From the NCBI RefSeq assembly GCF_017742995.1, contig NZ_CP072425.1:3038001-3102000 (forward strand): a stretch of DNA of 64,000 bases. Direction: 5' to 3'. This DNA is from Pseudoalteromonas viridis (GTDB taxonomy: Bacteria > Pseudomonadota > Gammaproteobacteria > Enterobacterales > Alteromonadaceae). Each line of letters opens with the position of its first letter. Positions within the stretch are counted from its first letter, which is position 1. This document shows positions 17,409 through 27,130 of the stretch, piece by piece. The position numbers and the translations under genes were made by a program. Below the pieces are notes generated by a model. The model saw nothing but the letters and a program-made list of their open reading frames with translations. It did not search any database and was not told the origin of the DNA.

Positions 17409-18608
17409 GTGTTACAGCAGTTATCCGCGCCCATTAAGCAGTATCTGGTTATCACAGGCAACTATTGGTCGTTTACACTGACCGATGGCGCACTGAGAAT
17501 GCTGGTGGTGCTGTATTTCCATCAGCTGGGTTACAGCCCCATCGCCATCGCGTCGTTGTTTTTACTTTATGAAGTATTTGGTGTGGTGACCAATTTGGTT
17601 GGTGGCTGGCTGGGCGCCAGAATGGGCCTGAACAAGACCATGAATGTGGGGTTGTTTTTGCAAATTGTCGCACTGCTTATGTTAGCTGTGGATCCACAAT
17701 GGCTCAGTGTTGCTTATGTCATGGTCGCTCAGGCCTTATCGGGTATTGCTAAAGATCTCAATAAAATGAGTGCCAAAAGCGCCATTAAGTTGTTGGTACC
17801 AAAAGAGCAAGATAGCGTGCTTTTTAAGTGGGTTGCGATACTGACAGGCTCTAAAAACGCACTTAAAGGGGTCGGGTTTTTCCTGGGCGGATTATTGCTG
17901 ACACAGCTGGGTTTTCAGGGCGCATTGTGGTTTATGAGTCTGATGCTGCTGGTAACCTGGGTACTCAGTTTGTTGCTGCTGAAGCAGGATCTGGGCAAGA
18001 AAAAGCACAAACCCAAGTTTTCAGAGATGTTTTCGACCAGCAAACAGGTTAACTGGCTGTCGGCTGCAAGGCTATTTTTGTTTGCTTCCCGGGATGTCTG
18101 GTTTGTGGTGGCGTTGCCTGTCTACCTGGCCAGTGTGTTTAGCTGGGATCACTGGTGGGTTGGCGGATTTATGGCCAGTTGGGTGATTGCTTATGGGCTG
18201 GTGCAGGCCAACGCACCCAAGCTTTTAGGTAAGCAGCGCTCAAGTAGTCAGCAAGCCTTGATCTGGGTTGCCGTGCTGACTCTGTTACCTGCGCTAATTG
18301 CCCTGGCATTGTGGTCGCAGTGGTATGTACAAGTGTCGATTGTTGCAGGTTTGCTGGTATTTGGCGCCGTGTTCGCCGTGAACTCTTCTCTGCACAGCTT
18401 TTTGATTGTGCATTTTGCGGATGAAGATGGGGTGTCGATGGATGTTGGCTTCTATTACATGGCCAATGCGATGGGTCGCCTTGCGGGAACCATATTATCG
18501 GGTCTGGCCTATCAGTATGGCGGGCTAGTTAGCTGCTTGCTGATATCCAGTGTTTTACTCATGCTTGCGACTGCGCTAACGTATGGGCTGCAACGCCACA
18601 CCAGCTAG
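17409..18608 (+). CDS. arsJ: Organoarsenical efflux MFS transporter ArsJ
   Basis: The 399-residue protein has about 12 hydrophobic segments and a major facilitator layout. It carries the ArsJ hallmark segments YLVITGNYWSFTLTDGALRML at the N-terminus (split for length), GIAKDLNKMSAKSAIK near residue 120 and FSWDHWWVGGFMASW near 235. It exports the unstable 1-arseno-3-phosphoglycerate made by the preceding GAPDH, giving arsenate resistance. The start is a GTG three bases after the GAPDH stop, with the GGGGG at the end of that gene acting as Shine-Dalgarno. Confidence 0.9.
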   Translation: MLQQLSAPIKQYLVITGNYWSFTLTDGALRMLVVLYFHQLGYSPIAIASLFLLYEVFGVVTNLVGGWLGARMGLNKTMNVGLFLQIVALLMLAVDPQWLSVAYVMVAQALSGIAKDLNKMSAKSAIKLLVPKEQDSVLFKWVAILTGSKNALKGVGFFLGGLLLTQLGFQGALWFMSLMLLVTWVLSLLLLKQDLGKKKHKPKFSEMFSTSKQVNWLSAARLFLFASRDVWFVVALPVYLASVFSWDHWWVGGFMASWVIAYGLVQANAPKLLGKQRSSSQQALIWVAVLTLLPALIALALWSQWYVQVSIVAGLLVFGAVFAVNSSLHSFLIVHFADEDGVSMDVGFYYMANAMGRLAGTILSGLAYQYGGLVSCLLISSVLLMLATALTYGLQRHTS

Positions 18609-18614
18609 GCCTGC

Positions 18615-18652
18615 ATAAGGTAAGACAAACCAGGAGGTTTGTCTTACCTTAT
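18615..18652. terminator. Long perfect hairpin between convergent arsJ and a chemoreceptor gene
   Basis: Two 17-base arms, ATAAGGTAAGACAAACC and GGTTTGTCTTACCTTAT, enclose an AGGA loop with no mismatch. It starts 7 bases past arsJ and ends 16 bases before the convergent stop. Neither side has a T tract, but the stem is very stable and probably ends or protects both transcripts. Confidence 0.65.
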
Positions 18653-18668
18653 GAGCGTATTGAGCTGT

Positions 18669-20648
18669 TTATGGCAACTTAAAGCTCGCGGTGATTTGCT
18701 TGAGCTTTCTTGATTGTTTATCCAAATCCAGGCTGGCACTGGCCACCTGATCTGCGCCTGCTGCATTGTCCAGTGCGGCTTGTTTAATAGCGTCAATATT
18801 GTAACTGATCTCTTCGGTGGTTGAGGTCTGCTGTTGTGCTTCCTGAGCGATACGTTTTGCACTTGCCGATATTTCCTGAATCTGCTCGACGCTGGTTTGC
18901 AGGCTGGCGGCACTATCATTGGTTGCTGAGATGGATGCTTGGGCAACCTCGGCAGACTGATGCATTTTATCAACCGCTTGTGCGGTCGCACTTTGTAGCT
19001 CCTGGATCATGGTTTCTATGTCACCGGTAGACTGCTGAGTTTTGTAAGCAAGCTGGCGTACTTCGTCTGCAACGACGGCAAAACCGCGGCCATGCTCGCC
19101 TGCTCTGGCTGCCTCTATGGCGGCATTGAGCGCCAGCAGGTTGGTCTGTTCGGTGATGGCCTGGATCACCTCAATCACTTTACCTATGTTCTGAGCCCCT
19201 GATTCTACCTCTTTGATCGCCCGCTCAGAGTCGCTGATCACCTGATCGAGAGTCGTCATTTTAGAAACGCATTCCGCCAATGTCTGGCTCGCGGCCTCTG
19301 TGCTACTTTGTGTGTCGACGCTGAGCGCTGCAACCTGATTGGCGCTATTCGCAACACTTTCGACAGACTGAGCGGTGGCGGCAATGGCAAGGGCGACTTG
19401 CTCAATGTTGGCATGTTGCTCCTGCAAGCTGGTGTTGGCCTGCTCACTGGCTGCACTGGTCTGGCTGGCCGTAACAGCAAGTTGAGAAGTCGTTTCGCTG
19501 ATTGTCCCAATCACGCCGGTGAGATAACTGGTCATTTGCCTCATAGCGCCGTATACGCCGGTCACATTGGTGTCCTGGCTAAAATCCTGGCGCAAATCAC
19601 CTGAAGCAATACGCTCACTGATGTCGCGCATCGTGCTGGGCTCTCCACCGAGTGGGCGCAGGACCGAGCTTGCGATCAACCAGGTTGCTACGCTAATTGC
19701 GATAATTGCAATAGCACCTATCAGGGCAATAAACCAATACAATTGGTAAATTGGCGCAAATGCCTCTGCTTTGTCAATCTCACTCAGTAGCACCCAGTTT
19801 AGGTCAGCAAATTGAAATGGCATATAGGCCGACAAAACGGGGTTACCATTGTAATCAATAATCAGTTCTGTCTCAGAAAAGCCTTGCAGGCCGCGCCTGA
19901 CTGCATAGGTATCAACACCATTACGCGCGACTGAGCCGGCAAAACTGGCCGTTACACTGTGCGCTGTAGGGTCCAGGTAAGAGTCGGAACGCATTCTTAA
20001 ATCTGAACCCACCAGGTAGGATTCGCCCGTTTCGCCCATACCATCACGTTGTTGCATGATGTCGTTAATCGTATCTATGGCGATTTGTAACGCAATAATG
20101 GAGTGAACTTGTCCGTCAACCTGAACAGGCACACCGATAAATGCCGCGGGGTCGTTATTACTCGGAGCGTATTGTTGATAGTCTGTGATGGAAAATTGGC
20201 GGCCATTGAGTGCGTTGCGAAATAGCTGAGCAAGCCCTGAATCGCGATAAGGTCCGGTTCTCAGGTTGGTCTGATAGTCACTCTCTTTAGCGACGGTATA
20301 GCTAATAAAACCGTTAGTCTCGATGATGAACAGGTCATAAAACCCTTTTTGCTCGATAAAATGCTTGAACAGCGCGTGATTATCTTGGGCAAGCTCAGCG
20401 ATGCCTGAGCGAGTCTTGGCACTGGCCATTTGCTGCCATTGTGCAGCGATCAGGCTCAGATCTGCCTTACGAGCCTTGAAATAATCGTCGATTTGACGGT
20501 GCTTGATGTGTTTGATGGAGGTCAGCTGGTTATAAGCCTGGCGCTCTAAGGCATCTGATGCGGTAATTAAGGATGTGATTGCCATAAATGCAGCGGGCAG
20601 CAAGCCAACGAGCATGAATGAAATCAGCAAACGGAGTTTGGTGGACAT
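18669..20648 (-). CDS. Methyl-accepting chemotaxis protein with double Cache sensor
   Basis: The 659-residue receptor has a membrane helix at residues 7-28 and a periplasmic region of about 250 residues. That region has dCache-type features ([16 protein letters not shown], then [22 protein letters not shown]). A second helix lies near 285-310, followed by a HAMP region ([23 protein letters not shown]) and the cytoplasmic signalling coiled coil. The tip contains [20 protein letters not shown]. No CheB/CheR-tethering pentapeptide is seen at the C-terminus ([10 protein letters not shown]). The ligand is unknown; dCache domains often bind amino acids or other small solutes. Confidence 0.92.
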   Translation of the reverse strand: MSTKLRLLISFMLVGLLPAAFMAITSLITASDALERQAYNQLTSIKHIKHRQIDDYFKARKADLSLIAAQWQQMASAKTRSGIAELAQDNHALFKHFIEQKGFYDLFIIETNGFISYTVAKESDYQTNLRTGPYRDSGLAQLFRNALNGRQFSITDYQQYAPSNNDPAAFIGVPVQVDGQVHSIIALQIAIDTINDIMQQRDGMGETGESYLVGSDLRMRSDSYLDPTAHSVTASFAGSVARNGVDTYAVRRGLQGFSETELIIDYNGNPVLSAYMPFQFADLNWVLLSEIDKAEAFAPIYQLYWFIALIGAIAIIAISVATWLIASSVLRPLGGEPSTMRDISERIASGDLRQDFSQDTNVTGVYGAMRQMTSYLTGVIGTISETTSQLAVTASQTSAASEQANTSLQEQHANIEQVALAIAATAQSVESVANSANQVAALSVDTQSSTEAASQTLAECVSKMTTLDQVISDSERAIKEVESGAQNIGKVIEVIQAITEQTNLLALNAAIEAARAGEHGRGFAVVADEVRQLAYKTQQSTGDIETMIQELQSATAQAVDKMHQSAEVAQASISATNDSAASLQTSVEQIQEISASAKRIAQEAQQQTSTTEEISYNIDAIKQAALDNAAGADQVASASLDLDKQSRKLKQITASFKLP

Positions 20649-20849
20649 GGTTTACCTGACTTAAGGTTGTTTTGCTAAATGCAATTAAAAATGATTATTA
20701 TCACGTATTGTAAACAAAAATCCCTTTAGTGGGAACTGTGGCACCCTAAAAGTTAAAAAAAAGAAACAAAGTTCTTATTTTTAACTTGCGACAAATTTGC
20801 TGACAGTACGTAATGTGATTGCGTATGGTTGGATCTGCGGTGGCAGAAA

Positions 20850-20869
20850 CCGGGCGCAGGCGCACCCGG
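20850..20869 (-). terminator. Possible terminator after ttcA
   Basis: CCGGG (20850-20854) pairs with CCCGG (20865-20869), and a short inner stem lies between them. On the minus strand the sequence continues as TTTCT. It begins 9 bases past the ttcA stop. A second AT-rich stem, AAGTTAAAAA/TTTTTAACTT, lies at 20750-20786. Confidence 0.4.
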
Positions 20870-20877
20870 CAGATAAT

Positions 20878-21795
20878 TTAACTGAGTTCTATTGCCTGGA
20901 TCTGAACTGTTTGCTCGTCTTCATCCTGCTCAGCGTTTGCAGGCACGCTTGGAAACTCTGGCTTATCGAGTGCAATATCGCCACCATCAATAACTTCGTC
21001 TTTTTGCAAAGCGCGGAAATCGAATAAAGTATGATCAGCGAGGTGCGAGGGCACAACATTTTGCATGGCTGTAAAAATGCTCTCAACTCTGCCCGGGTGA
21101 GTGGTATTCCATTCATTGAGCATGGCTTTAACATGCTTACGCTGCAAATTTTCTTGTGATCCACACAAGTTACAGGGAATGATTGGGAATGCCTGACTTT
21201 GCGCATACCTTGCAATATCGGCTTCTTTACAGTAAGCCAGCGGGCGGATCACCATATGCTGGCCATCATCGCTCATCAGCTTAGGTGGCATACCTTTTAA
21301 TTTTCCACCGTAAAACATGTTCAAAAACATGGTCTCAATCATATCGTCTCTGTGGTGACCCAGCGCAATTTTGGTTGCGCCCATTTCTTTGGCCGTACGG
21401 TACAAAATACCGCGACGCAAACGAGAGCAAAGAGAGCAGGTAGTTTTACCTTCCGGGATCTTATCTTTGACGATTGAATAAGTATCTTCTTCGACAATCT
21501 TGTATTCTATACCGAGAGTATCAAGATACTCAGGCAGAATATGCTCTGGAAAACCCGGCTGCTTCTGATCCAGGTTGATGGCGAACACGTCGAACTTAAT
21601 GGGAGCAACGCGCTGTAGGTGTTGCAGCACGTCCAGCAAAGTATAACTGTCTTTACCGCCAGACAGGCAAACCATTACGCGGTCGCCTTCTTCGATCATA
21701 TTAAAATCGCCTACAGCCTGACCGGCCAGCCTTCTTAAGCGTTTTTGCAACTTGTTCAGGCTATATGCTTGCTTTGCTTCTTGTGAGTGAGACAC
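20878..21795 (-). CDS. ttcA: tRNA 2-thiocytidine(32) synthetase
   Basis: The 305-residue protein carries the PP-loop ATPase motif [13 protein letters not shown] near residue 48. It also has the two Cys pairs of the TtcA iron-sulphur site, [11 protein letters not shown] near 121 and IPCNLCGSQ near 210. [26 protein letters not shown] is the conserved central block (named by its ends here). It adds sulphur to C32 of certain tRNAs. The start is GTG at 21795, preceded by a G-rich tract. It lies downstream of uspE and fnr, a neighbourhood common in gammaproteobacteria. Confidence 0.94.
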   Translation of the reverse strand: MSHSQEAKQAYSLNKLQKRLRRLAGQAVGDFNMIEEGDRVMVCLSGGKDSYTLLDVLQHLQRVAPIKFDVFAINLDQKQPGFPEHILPEYLDTLGIEYKIVEEDTYSIVKDKIPEGKTTCSLCSRLRRGILYRTAKEMGATKIALGHHRDDMIETMFLNMFYGGKLKGMPPKLMSDDGQHMVIRPLAYCKEADIARYAQSQAFPIIPCNLCGSQENLQRKHVKAMLNEWNTTHPGRVESIFTAMQNVVPSHLADHTLFDFRALQKDEVIDGGDIALDKPEFPSVPANAEQDEDEQTVQIQAIELS

Positions 21796-21904
21796 TCGCC
21801 CCCCTATATAAAAATGACGGCAAAAATAAATAAGGGCGCATTATACCGCCAGGCCAGCAAACTGCAATATGAGCGGTGTGATTATGAACAGGCAAAAAGA
21901 GGAA

Positions 21905-21933
21905 AGGATCGGCACCTGTTCGGTGCAGATCCT
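21905..21933 (-). terminator. Probable terminator after uspE
   Basis: AGGATC-G-GCACC (21905-21916) pairs with GGTGC-A-GATCCT (21922-21933) around a TGTTC loop, with one internal mismatch. On the minus strand it is followed by TTTCCTCTTTTT. It lies 11 bases past the uspE stop. Confidence 0.7.
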
Positions 21934-21943
21934 GATGAAGGGT

Positions 21944-22867
21944 TTATTGTGCTAGCGGGCTTTTGTAACCGTCAGGCTTGAGGGCCAGTACGTCGCAGTC
22001 CAGGCTGTCGATGACGTGCTCTGCCGTGTTACCAACCAGTGCAGCGCTGAGGCCTGTACGTCCAACAGTACCAATCACAACTAGCTCGGCATTTTTTTGT
22101 TTTGCAATATGCGGGATCACATCCTCTGGTAAGCCTTCCTTAATCACACATTGGCTGTCGCTCAGGCCAAATCGCTGCGCCAGTGCCCAGGTTTCGTCCT
22201 CGTGGTGTTTCTTCACCGCTTCATTATATTGAGACGGGTTAAATTCAGGGATCTCAATGGCGATGTTTACTGGTGTTGCCGGGTAAGTGTTAACCAGGCT
22301 CAAAGAGGCGTTGGCAAGCTCACATAAAAACTGCGCGTCTTTGATAATACGATTGTTCAGCGCCTGATGCTGTTCGTCATCACTGACCGCATTGACTGCC
22401 GCAAGTATTTCGCCTTTTTCTGGCCAGGCTTGGTCTTTGACTAATAAGACAGGGGCAGGGCACTTTCTGATTAGGTGCCAGTCGGTGGGGGTAAAAATCA
22501 CAGACTTGAGCGTGTCATGTTGGTGAGTCGCTTTAATAACGAGATCAAATTCGTGTTCGAGTACCGTTTTGATGATGGCTTCATAAGGCCGGTTATGCCA
22601 CACCACTTTGGTCTCGATATCAATATTTTGATAGCCGCTGGTGAGCTCTGAAATCCAGGCCTCACGGTCCTTAATCACCGCTTCTCTCATCGCTTCACGT
22701 TCTTCACGCGATAACATCGTCGTCATCTCGTAAGAAAAATCATAAATGGATAAAAAGGCTGTGATTTTTGCGCCTGTTTTTTGCGCCAGACTGATAGAAC
22801 GATCCAGGCTGTTCTGTTGCTGTTTGGTCGGATCTATGACGGTGAGAATGCGTTTGATTTGTTCCAT
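21944..22867 (-). CDS. uspE: Universal stress protein E
   Basis: The 307-residue protein consists of two tandem Usp domains, the layout of E. coli UspE. The first spans about residues 3-145 (ILTVIDP at the start, CPAPVLLVKD at its end). The second ends with VVIGTVGRTGLSAALVGNTAEHVID, a Usp nucleotide-loop-like motif, and CDVLALKPDGY. It is a cytoplasmic stress-response protein without an agreed biochemical activity. It lies just downstream of fnr in the same orientation, with a strong AAGGAG Shine-Dalgarno. A possible FNR box overlaps the end of fnr about 90 bases upstream. Confidence 0.92.
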   Translation of the reverse strand: MEQIKRILTVIDPTKQQQNSLDRSISLAQKTGAKITAFLSIYDFSYEMTTMLSREEREAMREAVIKDREAWISELTSGYQNIDIETKVVWHNRPYEAIIKTVLEHEFDLVIKATHQHDTLKSVIFTPTDWHLIRKCPAPVLLVKDQAWPEKGEILAAVNAVSDDEQHQALNNRIIKDAQFLCELANASLSLVNTYPATPVNIAIEIPEFNPSQYNEAVKKHHEDETWALAQRFGLSDSQCVIKEGLPEDVIPHIAKQKNAELVVIGTVGRTGLSAALVGNTAEHVIDSLDCDVLALKPDGYKSPLAQ

Positions 22868-22957
22868 AATGGGCTCCTTAATCTTGCACGGACGATTTCA
22901 ACTCTGTCTACAGTGTAATCGAAATCGCCGTGGGATAAAGCAAAAGTGAGCCGTTAA

Positions 22958-22971
22958 TTGCCTTAGATCAA
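22958..22971. promoter_or_regulatory. Candidate FNR box upstream of uspE
   Basis: TTGCC-TTAG-ATCAA matches the FNR consensus TTGAT-N4-ATCAA at 8 of 10 positions, with one perfect half-site. It straddles the fnr stop codon, about 90-100 bases before the uspE start, which is a plausible activator position. Confidence 0.35.
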
Positions 22972-23696
22972 AGAGAAATTGCGGCGGCCTTGGCCAGCTC
23001 ATCAATATCCAAAATGGTGATGAATTTGCCTTCTACTTTAATGATTTCTGCTTTTTGAAAGCGGCTCAACAGGCGGCTAATGGTTTCAACGGTCAGCCCC
23101 AGATAATTGCCAATTTCGCCTCGGGTCATGGTAAAACGGAATTCTTTACGCGAGAATCCGCGCTCGCCAAAGCGGTTCGACAGGTTGTAGATAAAAGTGG
23201 CCAGGCGCTCTTCAGCTGTTTTCTTGTTAAGCAACAATAACATTTCCTGATCGTAGTTAATCTCGCTGCTCATCAGGCGCATGATTTGCTGCCTGAGTTT
23301 CGGCAGCTTACCAGCCAGCTCGTCTAAGGTATCAAATGGGATTTCACAGACCATAGAGGTTTCCAGAGCCTGAGCAAAACTTTGGTGCTGCATTTTATTA
23401 ATGGCATCAAAGCCGACTAAGTCACCGGCCAGGTGAAACCCAGTGATCTGTTCATCACCTTGCTCTGAAATAGTGTAGGACTTAAAAGACCCAGAGCGCA
23501 CCGCAAAAATTGCGTTGAGCTCGCTACCAGACTCGAACAAAAAGTCCCCCTTGTGCAGAGGTTTTTTACGCTCGATGATTTCATCCAGCTTATCCATTTC
23601 ACTGCCGTTTAAAGAGAAGGGCAGGCATAATTGGCTGATACTGCAGTTATTGCAGCTGATAGTACATTGACTTTTTGAACGATTATTTAAATCCAT
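22968..23696 (-). CDS. fnr: Oxygen-sensing transcriptional regulator FNR (EtrA/Anr type)
   Basis: This Crp-family regulator senses oxygen through a [4Fe-4S] cluster. From the Met at 23696 it is 242 residues. The N-terminal cysteines match E. coli FNR in spacing (C at 11, 15, 18 and 24 in [15 protein letters not shown]), and the fifth is in SMVCEIPF near 117. The cyclic-nucleotide-like domain ([22 protein letters not shown]) and the helix-turn-helix ([24 protein letters not shown], by its ends) are nearly those of E. coli. An 18-codon upstream extension of the frame was rejected because family members start here. It is next to the cbb3 oxidase assembly genes, which FNR proteins commonly control. 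Confidence 0.94.
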   Translation of the reverse strand: MDLNNRSKSQCTISCNNCSISQLCLPFSLNGSEMDKLDEIIERKKPLHKGDFLFESGSELNAIFAVRSGSFKSYTISEQGDEQITGFHLAGDLVGFDAINKMQHQSFAQALETSMVCEIPFDTLDELAGKLPKLRQQIMRLMSSEINYDQEMLLLLNKKTAEERLATFIYNLSNRFGERGFSRKEFRFTMTRGEIGNYLGLTVETISRLLSRFQKAEIIKVEGKFITILDIDELAKAAAISL

Positions 23697-23921
23697 AACA
23701 AATCCGTTATCTATGACGCACGTTAATGACATTCTATTAGATGTGGCCATATTTTAATACTTGAACTTTGCGATACCTGATATTCGGGTATACCATCTAC
23801 TAGCTGTGTTTAGAGACTGTAAACAGAAGCTCTAAGCCACTTTTTTACAACTCAGGTCAAAAAACTCCCATTCTTTAACCGAAGCAAATGACTCTCATCT
23901 AATAGTATTACTGCGTCTAGA

Positions 23922-24593
23922 TTAATGTACTAGTTTGTCCGTTGCAATGATTAGTAGATAAAAGCCATACCAAATAAAAATATTGCCAAGCGCAATGCGT
24001 GTTGCCTTGTGATTTAAGAATGTATTGAGCAACTGGGCGGTTTGGCCTACCGCTAACATGGCCGGAAAAGTGCCCAGTGCAAACGCGGCCATTGTGAGTG
24101 CACCGCTCAGGCTGCTGCTTGCCTGAAGGCTCCAGGTCAGCGCTGAATAGACCAGCCCACATGGCAACCAGCCCCATAGGGCACCGTATGCCAGGGCCTT
24201 AACCTTGCTGTCGATGGGAAGCAAGTATTTGTTAAGCTGCACCAGACGTTGCCAGAGCAGCCATTTTCCTGCTTTTTCCAGCCAGTTGAGCGTCGCGGCA
24301 AGACGCATGACATAGATACCAACCAGCAGCATAAATATGCCACTCAGCACATTCAATATGTTAGCAAATAAGGTGCTTTGTTTGGCAAATGCCGCGCCGA
24401 GCCCGGCAACCAATGCACCAGCCACCATATAGCTGCCTAATCTGCCGAGGTTATATAGCAGCGCAGTGACAAAAGGCGACTGTTTGGTTTGAGCAAGTTG
24501 TAGGCTGGATGCGATACCACCACACATCACCAGACAATGGCCGCTGCCAACCAGGCCCATGACAAAGGCGCTAAACAGACTTATCTCGGTCAT
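23922..24593 (-). CDS. TauE/SafE-like (DsbD_2) membrane protein of the cbb3 cluster
   Basis: The 223-residue protein has about six transmembrane helices. It bears the family signatures GLVGSGHCLVMCGGIASSL near residue 13 and LAYGALWGWLPCGLVYSAL near 140. Paired Cys and GH/MCGG residues suggest metal handling. This family is annotated as sulphite exporter TauE/SafE or cytochrome biogenesis protein, and it regularly follows ccoS. Its location implies a role in copper or haem supply to cbb3 oxidase, not sulphite export. It overlaps ccoS by 23 bases, so it is the last gene of ccoH-ccoI-ccoS. Confidence 0.82.
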   Translation of the reverse strand: MTEISLFSAFVMGLVGSGHCLVMCGGIASSLQLAQTKQSPFVTALLYNLGRLGSYMVAGALVAGLGAAFAKQSTLFANILNVLSGIFMLLVGIYVMRLAATLNWLEKAGKWLLWQRLVQLNKYLLPIDSKVKALAYGALWGWLPCGLVYSALTWSLQASSSLSGALTMAAFALGTFPAMLAVGQTAQLLNTFLNHKATRIALGNIFIWYGFYLLIIATDKLVH

Positions 24594-24753
24594 TACTTTT
24601 ATTGTGTTGCTCTTTATCGTCTTCGAACAGAATGCTGTGGCCCTGCTTATTCAGATCAGAAAACTGCTCGCTTTTGACAGCCCAAAAAAATACCCCGATC
24701 GCGATGATGACAAACAAGATTGCAATGGGAATAAGGATATAAATAATACTCAT
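24571..24753 (-). CDS. ccoS: cbb3-type oxidase assembly protein CcoS
   Basis: The 60-residue protein has one N-terminal membrane helix (IYILIPIAILFVIIAIGVFFW) followed by the family's AVKSEQFSDL motif and a charged tail. CcoS is needed for cofactor insertion into the catalytic subunit of cbb3 oxidase. Its ATG overlaps the ccoI stop as ATGA, and its end overlaps the TauE-like gene, so translation is coupled through the operon. Confidence 0.93.
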   Translation of the reverse strand: MSIIYILIPIAILFVIIAIGVFFWAVKSEQFSDLNKQGHSILFEDDKEQHNKSNDRDKSV

Positions 24754-27125
24754 AGCTTCAGTAACCTCAAAGAGTTAGTGATCACCAGAATTGAGCTCGC
24801 AGACATGCCAATGACGGCCACCCAGGGCGGCACTAATCCCATCGCGGCGAGCGGTAATATAGAGCCATTGTAACAGAGTGACAAAGTGAGGTTCTGTTTT
24901 ATCACCGTTTTGGTTTTCTTCGCGACCTGATGCAGGGTTTGCAGTGATTTAAGGTCACTGTTAAGCAACACGACATCGGCGGTATTTTTGGAAATATCAG
25001 CACCGGTTTCCATTGCAATGGATAAATGGGCACTGTTAAACACTGGGCTGTCGTTCACGCCATCACCGACCATGCCAACAACATGCTGCTGTGCTGACCA
25101 AGATTCGACCTGCTTTTGCTTATCCTGCGGAGAGCAGGCATTTTTGTAAGTATCCAGACCAAGTTCTAATGCTAAGTCTTTGACCGCATTGGAGCTGTCA
25201 CCGCTGAGTAAATGGCAGCTCAGGCCCTGACCCTGGGCATAATTGATGATCTCAGGGGCACTGTTTCTGACTTTGTCTGCCAGATAGAAATCTGCAATGG
25301 GCTTGCCATCGACGAACAGCGTTGCCTGGGCAAAAGAGCTATGATTACCAAACCACGCGGACTTACCAATGGCAACACTATGCTCGCCAAAACGGGCTTT
25401 AACACCACTGCCAGTGATGACTTCAACGTCACTCAGCTGTCTGGGAGATACCACCAGTTCGGTAAATGCCTTGGCAATAGGGTGCTCTGAGTAGCGCTCC
25501 AACGCAACAGCCAGCGCCATTACATCGGATTCCTGCCAGTTTTTATTAAGGACACTGACCGACTCAATAGAGAAGCGCCCCTCGGTCAGAGTACCTGTTT
25601 TGTCAAAGGCCATTCTGGTCAGCTTAGGCACCGTTTCCAGCACATGGCTTTCTTTGATCAGTATTCCTTTTCGGGTCAGTGTGGCCACGGCGCATGTTAG
25701 CGCAGTCGGGATGGCCAGGCTCAGTGCACACGGGCAAGTTGCAACTAATACCGAGATGGTGACCCAAAATGCGTGGGGGGGATCTATCTGATACCAGGCA
25801 ACTGCGGTGATAGAGGCGAATATCAACAGGCAAGCGACAAACCACTGAGCGACTTTGTCGGTGACTTCAACGATTTTAGGGCGTTTTGTCAGGGCATTGT
25901 GTTGCAGCTTAATGATTTGATTAAGCAGGGTGTTTTGACCTACTTTGTTGATTTCAATGGTGATCACCCCATCGTGGTTGATGGTACCAGCATAGACTTG
26001 ATGGGTTTGATACTTCTTAACAGGCAGGTGCTCGCCTGTCATCATTGATTCGTCAACTGTGGTAGAGCCTGAGATCAATACGCCATCGGCCGGGATGGTT
26101 TCGCCGGGCTTGATCATGATTTGGTCGCTTAGTTGCAGGCTCTTTGCGGCGACGATTTTTTGCTCGCCGTCGGGCAGTAACTGACGCGCAGTCAGTGGCA
26201 GCAGTTTTTGCAGGTTGGCTGTAAATTCACTGGCTTTTAGTCGGGCCCGGAACTCCAGGTACTTACCGAGCAAGAGCAAGAAGGTGAACATACAAATCGA
26301 TTCAAAGTAGACTTCGCCCACCGACATCACAGTGGCGTAACAGCTTGCCGCATAGGCACCAAAAATGGCCAGCGACACGGGCAAGTCCATATTGAGCTGC
26401 TTAGCTCTGAGGCCTTTGATGGCATTGGTCAAAAACGGCATGGCCGAGTACAGGATCACCGGAGAGGCTAAAAACAAACTGATCCAGCGGAAGTATTGTT
26501 CGAAATTGTCTTCCATGCCGGAAAACATGCCAAAATACATAGCAAACGCAAACATCATAACCTGCATGGTCATCAGACCTGCTACGCCAAGTCGGCGTAA
26601 ATAGGCTTTGGCTACGGTTTGTTTTTGCGCGGCTTCATCATCGGCTTGAAAAGGGTAGGCCTTGTAGCCAATCTGATGCAGTGACTTGATAATATCACTG
26701 AGCTTACATTGCTGAGGGTGCCACAGGATCATGGCTCTGTGGGTTGACGTGTTAACATCAACCCGGGCAACGCCTTTAAGCCCGAGCAGTTGCTTCTCAA
26801 TTAACCAGGCGCAGGCTGCGCAGCTTATGCCTTCAACACTGAGCAAAACTTCCTGCAATTCGCCTTGCTGGCTGACAAAATCCTGTTGAATGTCGGCATT
26901 GTCATAGCTCAACAGTTCTTTTAACTGCTCAGGTACCAGCTCTTCGACTTTGCCCGCACTGTCGGTACGAAATTTATAGTAGTCGCTCATGCCCTGAGCG
27001 AGAATGGTCTCGGCGACCGCCTGACAGCCAGTGCAGCATACCGGCTGCGGCTGGCTTTCGAATTGTACATGAGCAGAAAACCCCGGCGGTACGGGCTCCA
27101 GACAATGAAAACAACTGGTTGTCAT
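24750..27125 (-). CDS. ccoI: Copper-exporting P1B-type ATPase for cbb3 assembly (FixI/CcoI)
   Basis: The 791-residue P-type ATPase begins with a zinc-ribbon-like Cys region (CFHCLEPVPPG, VCCTGCQAV) characteristic of CcoI. A heavy-metal domain with GISCAAC follows near residue 100. Eight membrane helices, the CPC transport motif (ATCPCALSLAIP), the phosphorylation motif DKTGTLTEG, the ATP-binding EHPIAKA and the hinge MVGDGVNDSPVF are present. It delivers copper across the membrane for the CcoN active site. It lies between ccoH and ccoS, with 5 bases after ccoH and a 4-base overlap with ccoS. Confidence 0.95.
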   Translation of the reverse strand: MTTSCFHCLEPVPPGFSAHVQFESQPQPVCCTGCQAVAETILAQGMSDYYKFRTDSAGKVEELVPEQLKELLSYDNADIQQDFVSQQGELQEVLLSVEGISCAACAWLIEKQLLGLKGVARVDVNTSTHRAMILWHPQQCKLSDIIKSLHQIGYKAYPFQADDEAAQKQTVAKAYLRRLGVAGLMTMQVMMFAFAMYFGMFSGMEDNFEQYFRWISLFLASPVILYSAMPFLTNAIKGLRAKQLNMDLPVSLAIFGAYAASCYATVMSVGEVYFESICMFTFLLLLGKYLEFRARLKASEFTANLQKLLPLTARQLLPDGEQKIVAAKSLQLSDQIMIKPGETIPADGVLISGSTTVDESMMTGEHLPVKKYQTHQVYAGTINHDGVITIEINKVGQNTLLNQIIKLQHNALTKRPKIVEVTDKVAQWFVACLLIFASITAVAWYQIDPPHAFWVTISVLVATCPCALSLAIPTALTCAVATLTRKGILIKESHVLETVPKLTRMAFDKTGTLTEGRFSIESVSVLNKNWQESDVMALAVALERYSEHPIAKAFTELVVSPRQLSDVEVITGSGVKARFGEHSVAIGKSAWFGNHSSFAQATLFVDGKPIADFYLADKVRNSAPEIINYAQGQGLSCHLLSGDSSNAVKDLALELGLDTYKNACSPQDKQKQVESWSAQQHVVGMVGDGVNDSPVFNSAHLSIAMETGADISKNTADVVLLNSDLKSLQTLHQVAKKTKTVIKQNLTLSLCYNGSILPLAAMGLVPPWVAVIGMSASSILVITNSLRLLKL

Positions 27126-27130
27126 AGTGT

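Noticed and set aside
20690..20706. Fur-box-like sequence before the Cache chemoreceptor gene
   Set aside because: One half matches the 7-1-7 pattern well, but the other half has only four of seven bases. In AT-rich DNA this is weak.
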